From WRGT01 sp942493035 (lineage in GTDB: Bacteria > Spirochaetota > UBA4802 > UBA5550), in the NCBI GenBank assembly GCA_942493035.1, contig OW818666.1, forward strand, positions 1,488,001-1,552,000: DNA of 64,000 nucleotides, read 5' to 3'. The position numbers and the translations under genes are program-made. Of this stretch, positions 41,798-51,400 are shown in pieces. The notes beneath the pieces were generated by a model. It was not told the origin of the DNA and made no database searches. It saw nothing but the letters and a program-made list of their open reading frames with translations. How positions within the stretch are numbered: position 1 is the first letter of the stretch; each line of letters starts with the position of its first letter.

Positions 41798-43438
41798 ATG
41801 AATCCGCACTGGAAAAATACAGTTGTATATCAGATTTATCCTAAAAGTTTTCAGGACAGCGATGGCGACGGGATTGGCGACATTCCCGGAATAATCAGCC
41901 GTCTTGAATATCTGAAAGAGCTTGGCGTAAACTGCATCTGGCTCTCCCCTGTTTACCGGTCACCCAATGACGACAACGGTTACGACATAAGCGATTACCG
42001 CGATATAAATCCCGAATACGGAACCATGGCCGACATGGATAATCTCATCTCCAGCGCAAAAAAAATGGGTATCGGAATAATTATGGATCTTGTCATAAAT
42101 CATACCTCCGATGAACATGAGTGGTTTGTAAAGAGCCGGGATAAATCGAGTCCATACCGCGATTACTATTTCTGGCGTGAAGGTAAAAACGGAAAACTCC
42201 CTAATAACTGGACATCTTTTTTTGCCGAGGATGCATGGTCAAAGGATGAAGCTTCCGGTGAATACTATCTTCACCTCTTTTCAAAAAAGCAGCCCGATCT
42301 GAACTATCATAATCCGAAGGTACTGGATGAGATAAAAGATATTATGCGTTTCTGGCTCGATAAAGGTATTTCAGGTTTCCGCTGCGATGTTATCAATATA
42401 ATCTGGAAATCTTCACTTGAGAACGGCAGGAAGAGATTGATTCTAACAGGTCAGGAACACTATCTGACTCAGGAGGGAATGCATCGGATACTGAAAATTC
42501 TGAGAAAGGATGTGCTTGATAATTACCATTGTTTTACCGTAGGCGAAACTGTTTTTGTAACACCGAAAGACGCTGATGAATTGTGCAGTGAAGAATCGGA
42601 AGAACTTGATATGATTTTTTGTTTCGAGCATATGGAGTGCGACCAGATAATTGTAAAGTGGTTCACACGTAAGTTTAAACCAAAACGTCTGTTCAAGGTC
42701 CTGACGAAGTGGCAGTATGGAATATCATGGAATGCCCTGTATTTCGAAAATCACGATCAGCCGCGGAGTATTTCAAGATTCATTAAAGACAGAAATTTAC
42801 TGAGTGAAGGCGCTAAAGCTCTGGCTATGATGCTGTTCACGCTCCGTGGGACTCCTTTCGTTTTTCAGGGTCAGGAGATTGGAATGACAAATTTTGATAT
42901 TGAATCACTGGATCAGATACAGGATATAGAATCACACAATGTTTATAAACTTGCAAGAAGGCTCCACTTTCCGAAATGGTATTCATGGAGAATGATTCAG
43001 CTAAAAAGCAGGGACAATGCCCGGACCCCCATGCAGTGGAGCAATGCAGAAAATGCCGGATTTTCAAAGGGGAATCCATGGATAAAAGTTAACGAAAACT
43101 TTCATCAGATTAATGCAGAATCTCAAATTACTTCTGCCGATTCTGTTATGTCATTCTACAAGAGGCTGATTGATCTGCGTAAAACCTCACCGCTGCTTAT
43201 TGACGGGAAATTCAGAAAAATAAAAATTTCAAAATCGATATTTGTATACGAACGGTTTATTGATGAAAAATCACTGAATATAAATATTTCTCAATACAAA
43301 CGTATGAGAGTTATAATCAATCTGAGTAATAAAAAAAGAAAGTATAAATCCAATAAAAAAGTTTTACTCTCAACTTACGGAAGAGTCTCATATGACGGGA
43401 CGGTTTTGCCTTACGAGGGGATTATACTATATGAATAA
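41798..43438 (+). CDS. GH13 alpha-glucosidase (oligo-1,6-glucosidase type)
   Basis: A 546-residue cytoplasmic glycosidase. The ATG at 41798 has GGAGG 8 bases upstream; the longer frame runs back into the promoter. Family signs are VVYQIYPKSFQDSDGDGIGD at 9-28, DLVINHTS, the nucleophile D197 (GFRCDVIN), the acid/base E250 (FTVGE) and D320 (FENHDQPRS). The sequence is of the GH13 subgroup that cleaves alpha-1,6 and short alpha-1,4 linkages or sucrose-like bonds. It overlaps the GH36 gene by 8 bases, and a sugar symporter follows, so it probably finishes the breakdown of imported alpha-galactosides or isomaltose-type sugars. Confidence 0.92.
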   Translation: MNPHWKNTVVYQIYPKSFQDSDGDGIGDIPGIISRLEYLKELGVNCIWLSPVYRSPNDDNGYDISDYRDINPEYGTMADMDNLISSAKKMGIGIIMDLVINHTSDEHEWFVKSRDKSSPYRDYYFWREGKNGKLPNNWTSFFAEDAWSKDEASGEYYLHLFSKKQPDLNYHNPKVLDEIKDIMRFWLDKGISGFRCDVINIIWKSSLENGRKRLILTGQEHYLTQEGMHRILKILRKDVLDNYHCFTVGETVFVTPKDADELCSEESEELDMIFCFEHMECDQIIVKWFTRKFKPKRLFKVLTKWQYGISWNALYFENHDQPRSISRFIKDRNLLSEGAKALAMMLFTLRGTPFVFQGQEIGMTNFDIESLDQIQDIESHNVYKLARRLHFPKWYSWRMIQLKSRDNARTPMQWSNAENAGFSKGNPWIKVNENFHQINAESQITSADSVMSFYKRLIDLRKTSPLLIDGKFRKIKISKSIFVYERFIDEKSLNINISQYKRMRVIINLSNKKRKYKSNKKVLLSTYGRVSYDGTVLPYEGIILYE

Positions 43439-45803
43439 GCGGTTAATGATTGAATATAATGAAAAAGAAAAAGTATTTTATCTGAATACAGAAAACTCTA
43501 GCTATATCTTCCGTGTAACTGAATTCAATCATCTGGAGAGCATCTACTATGGAAGCCCTGTCCCGGTTTGCGAAATAGAGTCTCTAAGACTAAAACACAC
43601 CGTTCCAATCGGGAGCAGTGTTGCATACTCACCGGAAAACGACATCTACTCTCTCGACAATCTGACTCTTGAATATTCCGGGATCGGTAAAGGGGATTAC
43701 AGGCATTCACCCGTTGAGATATGCATGCCCGACTCCACGTATGTATGCGATTTCATTTACCGCAGTCATAAAATTTATGATGGCGCCTCAGTTTCAGAAG
43801 CACTACCTCTTTCATACGGCGATTCCACAGAATGCACTACGCTTGAAATTACTATGGAAGATATTCCAAATAGCGTTTTTCTTACGATGTACTACACTGT
43901 ATTCCCGGAATCTGATGTTATTACACGCCGTGTTGTGCTGAAAAATAATAACTCAGCAAGTCTCAGGATCAGAAAACTGATGAGCTTTATGCTGGATCTT
44001 AATCTCCCCGGAGCTGTCATGCTCACTCTTGACGGCGGATGGATTAAAGAGACAAACAGTCATACCCGAACTCTCGCCTACGGACTTTATGTTAACGAAT
44101 CAAATACGGGCGCTTCGAGCAACAGGCATAATCCCGGTATAATACTACATGATAAAAATACCAGTGAAGATCACGGCAATGCCTACGGATTTAACCTTGT
44201 TTACAGCGGCAATCACTACGAGGGAGTTGAAGTAAGCAACCACGATCTTATCAGAGTAATGTCTGGAATAAATCCCCACTGTTTTGAGTGGGAGCTAAAA
44301 AAGGATGAGTCGTTCGAAACTCCCGAAGCAATTATGACTTTCTCTTCCGGCGGACTTAACGGAGTAAGCGGTCATTTCCATGATTTTATAAATAAACATA
44401 TTGTCCGGGGCGAATATAAGGGGAAGGACCGGCCGGTGCTTCTCAATAACTGGGAGGCTCACTTTTTTAAATTCAATCAGCGGAAACTCCTTGGTCTTGC
44501 AAAACGTGCAAAAAAAATCGGAGTGGAACTCTTCGTTCTTGATGACGGATGGTTCGGAAAACGGAATGATGATAAGGTCGGACTTGGCGACTATAATGTA
44601 AATAAAAAGAAATTCCCCCGTGGACTCGCACCTTTCGCCCGGAAAATTAACCGTATGGGGATAAAGTTCGGACTATGGTTTGAACCTGAAATGGTTAATG
44701 AAGACAGTGAACTTTTCCGCAGTCACCCGGAATATGCTGTAAAGATAAACGGAAGAAAACCATCCTACGGCAGAAACCAGCTGGTTCTCGATCTCTGCAA
44801 TGCTGAAGTCCGCGATTATATAGTAAACAATGTAAGAACAGTTCTTGAAAGCGCAAATATTTCATATGTGAAATGGGACATGAACCGTCATATAAGCGAC
44901 ATGTTTTCAAGTCATATTACGCTGCAGGGTATGTTCTTTCACAGTTATATTCTGGGGCTATACGATATTTTAAAAAGAATCTTTCATGATAAACCACACA
45001 TTCTTCTTGAGAGCTGCTCAAGCGGCGGAAACAGATTTGACCTTGGGATGTTATGCTACTCGCCTCAGATCTGGGCTTCCGATGATACAGACCCGATTGA
45101 ACGATTGAGGATTCAGAAAGGGCTAAGTTACTTCTACCCGTTGTCAACTATCGGCGCTCATGTTTCATGCGCTCCTCATCAGCAGACACTCAGAGCAACA
45201 CCGCTATCATCACGCTTTAATACAGCATCATTCGGAGATTTAGGTTACGAACTGGACCTTAAATATCTTTCATGGATAGAAAAGCGGGAGGTTAAAAAAC
45301 AGATTGCGTTTTACAAAGAGCACCGGAGAGTTTTTCAGTTCGGGAGATTTTACCGCTTCGACCGCATGAAAGATAATAAAGAGAATTTCATCTGTGTAGC
45401 ACCGGATCGTAAGACCGCTGTCGCAGGACACTTTCAGACTTTAGCATCTGCAAGTGAAGGGAGCGATATACTCCCCCTTTCAGGTCTTGATCCGGAGAAA
45501 AATTACACAATTAAAACTGTTGAGCAGGGTCTCTCGATCAAAAGATTCGGCGCATTAATCAATCACATACTCCCGTTCAGGATTCATCCTGAAGGATTTA
45601 TAATACGGACAGTGGATAAATTTTTCAGACTTCCGGACTGTGTAGAGGAATACTCCGCCAGCGGGAAGACTCTCCATGCGGGAGTAAGACTGAACAATCA
45701 GTTCATGGGTACAGGGTATAATGACAAATCACGAATGCCCGGCGATTTCGGTTCATACTTATACTTAATAAAAGAATCTCATTCTGGAATGTTGGGTAAA
45801 TGA
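43431..45803 (+). CDS. GH36 alpha-galactosidase
   Basis: A 790-residue enzyme. The ATG at 43431 overlaps the previous stop by 8 bases and has GAGGGG upstream. An N-terminal beta domain precedes a TIM barrel with FVLDDGWFG (368-376), FGLWFEPEMVN, the nucleophile D483 (VKWDMNRH) and the acid/base Asp in ASDDTDP (about 551). It removes terminal alpha-galactose from melibiose or raffinose-type sugars. No signal peptide, so substrates must be imported, most likely by the GPH symporter encoded downstream. Confidence 0.93.
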   Translation: MNKRLMIEYNEKEKVFYLNTENSSYIFRVTEFNHLESIYYGSPVPVCEIESLRLKHTVPIGSSVAYSPENDIYSLDNLTLEYSGIGKGDYRHSPVEICMPDSTYVCDFIYRSHKIYDGASVSEALPLSYGDSTECTTLEITMEDIPNSVFLTMYYTVFPESDVITRRVVLKNNNSASLRIRKLMSFMLDLNLPGAVMLTLDGGWIKETNSHTRTLAYGLYVNESNTGASSNRHNPGIILHDKNTSEDHGNAYGFNLVYSGNHYEGVEVSNHDLIRVMSGINPHCFEWELKKDESFETPEAIMTFSSGGLNGVSGHFHDFINKHIVRGEYKGKDRPVLLNNWEAHFFKFNQRKLLGLAKRAKKIGVELFVLDDGWFGKRNDDKVGLGDYNVNKKKFPRGLAPFARKINRMGIKFGLWFEPEMVNEDSELFRSHPEYAVKINGRKPSYGRNQLVLDLCNAEVRDYIVNNVRTVLESANISYVKWDMNRHISDMFSSHITLQGMFFHSYILGLYDILKRIFHDKPHILLESCSSGGNRFDLGMLCYSPQIWASDDTDPIERLRIQKGLSYFYPLSTIGAHVSCAPHQQTLRATPLSSRFNTASFGDLGYELDLKYLSWIEKREVKKQIAFYKEHRRVFQFGRFYRFDRMKDNKENFICVAPDRKTAVAGHFQTLASASEGSDILPLSGLDPEKNYTIKTVEQGLSIKRFGALINHILPFRIHPEGFIIRTVDKFFRLPDCVEEYSASGKTLHAGVRLNNQFMGTGYNDKSRMPGDFGSYLYLIKESHSGMLGK

Positions 45804-45811
45804 TATTCGTA

Positions 45812-45942
45812 TAGCCCCTGTCAGAGGGGGCACGCAAAAGGGAAATTATTGTTGAGTTTATGAAATAGTCAAAGGAATGATAAGAATAAAACTATCAGAA
45901 TTATAAAAGATAAACTCGTGCCCCCTGGGGATAGGGGGTATG
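45812..45942. repeat. Family D element, right flank of glycosidase genes
   Basis: AGCCCCTGTCAGAGGGGGCA at the left and GTGCCCCCTGGGGATAGGGG at the right enclose an AT-rich body. It is an inverted counterpart of 41449-41624. The element separates the GH36 gene from the symporter gene. Confidence 0.6.
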
Positions 45943-46025
45943 GAAGGTTTGAATGGATTTAATTATTATCCCAACATACCTGAATGAGCCATAAAGAAAA
46001 AAAATAAAGGAGAGGAACCGTAAAG

Positions 46026-47402
46026 ATGAGAAATTTTAAACGGAACAAATATGCTTTCAGCCTGGGTACTATCGGCAGAGATATGCTCTATACCCTGGTG
46101 AGTATGTATCTGATATACTATCTCACGGACATTCTCAATCTCTCCAGCAGCATAATGTGGTGGATCACTGGAATTATGCTTTTTGCAAGGGTTTTCGATG
46201 CCCTGAATGATCCGATTATGGGTACGATTGTTGATAATACTAAAACTAAATACGGCAAATTCAAACCATGGATTCTCTTCGGAGCTCTCAACTCCGGTCT
46301 GCTGACAATTCTTCTCTTTTCAGATTTTGGTCTATCCGGTGCCGCATATGTGTCGTTATTTGCAGTCATATACATTTTATGGGGAGTTGCATTTACAACA
46401 AATGATATCTCATACTGGTCAATGCTTCCATCTCTGACAACGGACCAGAAAGAGAGAGAACAGATCGGAGCACTTGCGCGTATATGCGCGAACATAGGTC
46501 TTTTCACTGTTGTTGCAGGAATCATTCCAATAACAACTGCACTTGGAAATTTAACCGGCAGCATGAAAAACGCATACTTTGTTTTTACTCTTATAGTTGT
46601 TGCCATTTTATGGATCGGACAGGCTATAACGCTTTTCGGTGTTAAAGAACCGGAGAATCTTTTTAAGATAGAAGAATCCACATCTCTTAAAGGAATGATT
46701 GAAGCAATATTCAGAAACGACCAGCTCCTGTTCACAGCGCTGTCCATGGTTCTTTTTATGATCGGTTATATAACAACTGCAAGTTTTGGACTTTACTTCT
46801 TCAAGTATGCTTATAAAGATGAAGGAATGTACGCGGTTTTTGCACTGATACTTGGAGTCTCCCAGATATTCGCGCTTCTTATCTTTCCGTTCTTCAGCAG
46901 GTTTTATAACAGGAAACAACTCTACTCTGCCGCTACTGCACTTGTTGTTACGGGTTATGTTGTATTCTTCTTCTCTCCGATGAATATGTTATACATCGGA
47001 GCGGCGGGTATACTGATTTTCATCGGACAGGCCTTTATCCAGCTTCTTATGCTTATGTTTCTCACAGATACAATTGAGTACGGACAGTGGAAATCCGGTA
47101 AGAGGAGTAACTCCATCACTCTGTCGCTTCAGCCGTTTATCTATAAAATGGGTGGAGCAATCGGATCAAGTATAGTTAACGCAACAGTTATACTTTCAGG
47201 TATAAACGATGCAACAGGTTATCCTAATATGGTAACTCCGGAAGGACTTTTTATGATGAAGTTTGCAATGATGATAATCCCTCTTATACTGATAGTCGCG
47301 GGATTTCTAGTTTATCTTACCAAATACAAAATCGATAAAGAGATGTTTGATAATATTATATTGGACCTTAAAGCCAGAGGGGATATTATCGATAGAAATT
47401 AA
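46026..47402 (+). CDS. GPH-family sugar:cation symporter (MelB-like)
   Basis: A 458-residue membrane protein with about 12 hydrophobic segments. It starts like MelB-type carriers (YAFSLGTIGRDMLYTLVSMY), has the cation-site Asp region ALNDPIMGTIVDNT, and TKYGKFKPWILFG, typical of the glycoside-pentoside-hexuronide family. AAAGGAGAGG lies before the ATG. It imports a sugar with Na+, H+ or Li+. Placement after GH13 and GH36 genes points to melibiose, raffinose or a similar alpha-galactoside as cargo. Confidence 0.92.
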   Translation: MRNFKRNKYAFSLGTIGRDMLYTLVSMYLIYYLTDILNLSSSIMWWITGIMLFARVFDALNDPIMGTIVDNTKTKYGKFKPWILFGALNSGLLTILLFSDFGLSGAAYVSLFAVIYILWGVAFTTNDISYWSMLPSLTTDQKEREQIGALARICANIGLFTVVAGIIPITTALGNLTGSMKNAYFVFTLIVVAILWIGQAITLFGVKEPENLFKIEESTSLKGMIEAIFRNDQLLFTALSMVLFMIGYITTASFGLYFFKYAYKDEGMYAVFALILGVSQIFALLIFPFFSRFYNRKQLYSAATALVVTGYVVFFFSPMNMLYIGAAGILIFIGQAFIQLLMLMFLTDTIEYGQWKSGKRSNSITLSLQPFIYKMGGAIGSSIVNATVILSGINDATGYPNMVTPEGLFMMKFAMMIIPLILIVAGFLVYLTKYKIDKEMFDNIILDLKARGDIIDRN

Positions 47403-47430
47403 ACTATTTATAAATCCGGCAATAAAAGTC

Positions 47431-47476
47431 TTTACCACTATAAATCCGATTAGTATCTGGTATTTATAGTGGTAAA
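47431..47476 (+). terminator. Hairpin after symporter gene
   Basis: Perfect 15-bp arms TTTACCACTATAAAT / ATTTATAGTGGTAAA with a 16-base loop. It ends 5 bases before the EamA start codon, so it could also mask that start in long transcripts. Confidence 0.55.
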
Positions 47477-47481
47477 AATAA

Positions 47482-48444
47482 ATGAATAACAACCGCAAAG
47501 GAATTATACTATCATATCTGGCAATCTACTTTGTCTGGGGATCGACCTATCTTGGTATTAAGTGGGCGGTAGAAACAATCCCTCCATTTTACCTTGTGGG
47601 ATTCAGATTTATATCCGGCGGAATAGTTTTTATAATTATTTCAATCGCTGCGGGAAAGATAAAATCATTCCCGAAATGGAAGGAGATTGCATCAGCTCTG
47701 TTCCTTGGAGTGTTTCTACTGCTCCTGGGTAACGGATTCATTTCATGGGCAGAGGAAAAGGTTGACAGCTATCTCGCTTCACTGATCGTTTCATCAACTC
47801 CCTTCTGTATTGCTTTTTTCAACTGGATTATTTTCAAAGAGAGATTGTCCCGTATCAGGCTTACAGGTATGCTCATGGGAGTTCTAGGAGTAGGACTGAT
47901 TCTTCAAAGCGGCAACAGTACATTCAACTTCAGTTTTCATCTTGGTTTAATACTTATAGGTTTCATCTGCTGGAGCTTTGCTACGAGCATGGGACACAAA
48001 TTGCCGGTTCACAAAAATAATCTTTTCAACAGCGGCATGCAGATGCTTTTTGTTGGAGTTATAGCTCTGACTTTATCGTATTTCGTATATAAACCTCTTC
48101 CGGTTATAATTCCTGAGATCTCTATGCGTTCTTGGGGCGGATTGATTTATCTGTCGGTTTTCGGTGCAGCAGGATTTTATGCCTATAACTATCTTCTGGT
48201 TAATGAACCTGCAATCCGTATCTCAAGTTATGCTATTGTTAATCCGCTTATAGCTGTACTGCTTGGTATTTTCGCAGGGAATGAAAAACCGACAATGATG
48301 CTGTTTATCGGCATGCCTGTTATTCTGGGAAGCCTTGTATGTATGATGTACGGAGAGACGTTATTATCTCTAATCAAAAATAAACCGCTTGCAGAAGCTG
48401 TAATTGAGGATAACACTTTTGATGCGGCTATATCTGAAGATTAA
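47482..48444 (+). CDS. EamA/DMT-family transporter
   Basis: A 320-residue membrane protein with ten hydrophobic segments in two EamA repeats; it opens SYLAIYFVWGSTYLGIKWAV, the family hallmark, and has FISWAEEKVDSYLASLI in the first half. Members are metabolite or drug exporters (YedA, RhaT-like). The final 25 residues are a polar tail. Only GTGG is seen before the ATG. It converges on the large kinase gene with 5 bases between stops. The substrate cannot be told. Confidence 0.88.
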   Translation: MNNNRKGIILSYLAIYFVWGSTYLGIKWAVETIPPFYLVGFRFISGGIVFIIISIAAGKIKSFPKWKEIASALFLGVFLLLLGNGFISWAEEKVDSYLASLIVSSTPFCIAFFNWIIFKERLSRIRLTGMLMGVLGVGLILQSGNSTFNFSFHLGLILIGFICWSFATSMGHKLPVHKNNLFNSGMQMLFVGVIALTLSYFVYKPLPVIIPEISMRSWGGLIYLSVFGAAGFYAYNYLLVNEPAIRISSYAIVNPLIAVLLGIFAGNEKPTMMLFIGMPVILGSLVCMMYGETLLSLIKNKPLAEAVIEDNTFDAAISED

Positions 48445-48449
48445 AATTA

Positions 48450-51400
48450 TCAAATATCAAATTCAATTATAAAACAGGTACCCCTTTCACGATCAATATA
48501 AACCTTCCCCTTTATCTGAGATGTAAGCATACTGATTAGCTGCATTCCAAAACCGGTTGATTTTTCAAAAGAAACTGATTCAGGGAGCCCCTTCCCGTTA
48601 TCCCTGAATACTATTTGTACACTCTTATCTTTTCTGAAAACCTTTAATTCAATTTCACATTCATTCATCCCTGAAAATGCATACTTCATGGAATTAGTTA
48701 TCAGTTCGTTAATTATTATCCCCAGCGGAGAGAGAATCTTTGTGCTGAGCATAAAATCATCTATATCGAGTTTTAATTTCAGTGATTCTTTTCCAGGAAA
48801 CAGACTGATTATTTCCCAGACAAGTGCAGTGAAATACTCTTTAAGAGAAAGCATATTTTCACTATCTGAACGATACAATTTATTATAGAGTACCATCATG
48901 CTCTGGACACGTCCTGCTGCGTCAAACAGCACACCTTTAGTCTGCGGATTATCCTGCATATCAAGCTGCAGAGTAAGAAGGTTAAGTATTGTTGACATAT
49001 TATTTTTTACGCGATGATGCACCTCTTTGAGAATCAGTTCCTTCTCCTTCAATAAATTCTGAATTTTTTCTTCAGCTTCTCTGCTTTCAGTAATATCGCG
49101 GGAGAATCCGACTATTGAGATAGAAACACCATCCGGTCCGATGACAGGTGTACCTGTAGCCTCATGAACATGCCATGAGCCGTCTGCATGTCTTATACGA
49201 TAAACCGGGCTGCTCTGAATTTCCTTCAACTGAACAGCTTTATTGATGGTATCTAAACAAATCTGATAATCATCAGGATGAACAATGCTGCTGAAATTTG
49301 TCCCTATAATAACAGATGGTGAGTATCCGGTAATTTTCTCCCACGAAGGTGATGCATAAATAAATTCACCATTGCTGTCCAGACTCCAGATAAGATCAGA
49401 TGAATGTTCAACAAGAATTCTGTACTTCTCCTCACTCTCCTTCAGCGCAGCATCCGAGCGCCTTCTCTCAGAAATATCCCTTGTTACGCCAAGGATTGAC
49501 ATAATTTCACCGGAATCATTCCGCATTATAGAAGTACGAACTTCTGTCCAGACAGTAGTTCCATCCTTGCAGAGCTGTTCAATTTCTCCATGAAATTCCG
49601 GGTCACCTGATCCAAGTGAAAGCTGCATAACCGCATTTTCAAATGCAGCTTGAGCTACGGCAGCTGATTCGGGAGCTAATGAACTCTGTAGAGACTGCTG
49701 CAGAACCTCAACGGGAGTATACCCTCTCAGTCTTTCCACTGAAGGACTGACATAAGTAAAGTGACCCGAAAAATCCATTGTCCAGATTACATCAGAAACA
49801 TTATCTGCCAGTAAACGGTGAATCTTCTCACTATTCCGCAGGGTCTCTTCTACCTGTTTACGTTCGCTTATATCAACATGCGTTCCTACAATTCTAACAG
49901 GTTTGCCTGAAGCATCATACTCAACAATTTTCGATCTGTCGAGAACCCATATAAAGCCTCCGTTCTTTGTCTTTATCCGATATTCCATTTCCATAAATTC
50001 ATCTTTCATAGCCAGCATATCCATCAACTTGCCGATTGCATAATCTCTGTCATCAGGATAAAGCATCGACTTCCATGTATCTAGTGATGGCGGAATCTCA
50101 TATAATTCATAGCCGATCATGTTATAGTAACGGCTGTTGCAGTATATTTCACCAGAGACTAAATTCATATCATATAGTCCGTCCGATGTAGCTTCCAGGG
50201 CATATGAAAGACGCTTCTCGCTGTCACGGAGGGCTTTATTAGATGCTTTCTGTTCTGATATGTCCCGTCCGGTACATAGTATTCCCGATGGTTTCCCTTC
50301 TGAATCACGAATAACTGTAGCAAATGTATCGCCCCAGAATGTACTGCCGTCTTTTCTGCAGAATTCAAGTTCCAGATATATAGTAATATCTGCATTTATA
50401 TCATTTAATTTTTCAGGAGTTAATTCCTCTGCAACTAACTGCATCAATCCGGAAAATGATTCCTTTGTAAGATGCTGATTAAGTGAGAATCCCGCCAGTT
50501 CTTCAAGAGTGTATCCCCGGATTTTTTCAACAGAAGGAGACATCCATGTAATATTCAGATCCATATCCATAAGCCAGACAGTTTCATGCATATTATCTGT
50601 AATCAGACGCAGATTCCGTTCACTTTCAAGAAGCGCCTGCTCCATCTTTTTCCGTTCTGTAATGTCACGAAGTGTACCTTCAATTCCGGCAGGTTTCATC
50701 GCTGAATCGTAAAGAATATGAGAACTTGCTGATGCAATTACTTTTCTTTCATCGGCCGCTTTCAACTGCAGTTCATAATCTACAACTTCACCATTTTCGA
50801 TGATATTATTCAGAAGTTTAATTCTGTCATCCGGATTAAAATAAACATCATCAACTTTCCGGCCGATCAATTGTTCACGGGTGTATCCGGTATAGCGTTC
50901 TATCGACGGACTTATCTCAATAATCACCCCATCTAAATCAATCCGGTAAAAAATATCCTGAACATTTTCGAATATACTTCTATATTTGCTCTCACTCTCT
51001 CTTAGTGCCTTTTCAGCTTTCATCTGATCTGTAATATTTGTAAGAAAATTAAGGGTAGCCGCAGAACCCTCCCATTCGATTAGCACTGCATTTATCTCGC
51101 ACCATACGATATTACCCTGTTTTCCGAGTAATCTGAATCTGTAAACAGGATTATTATCACTTTCACCGGCAAGCCTCGCCTGATAATGATTTATCACCAT
51201 CACCCTGTCATCCGGATAGATAAAGTCCATGAATGGCCTGGAATAAATTTCATCTAAAGTATATCCAGAAATTACTGATGATACAGGATTGGCATATTTT
51301 ATATCTCCATCCCGTGCCACAACAATACCCTGACTGGAATTCTCCAGAATACTTCTGTATTTCTCCTCGCTCTTCCGCAGCTGCTCTTCTATATCTTTTC

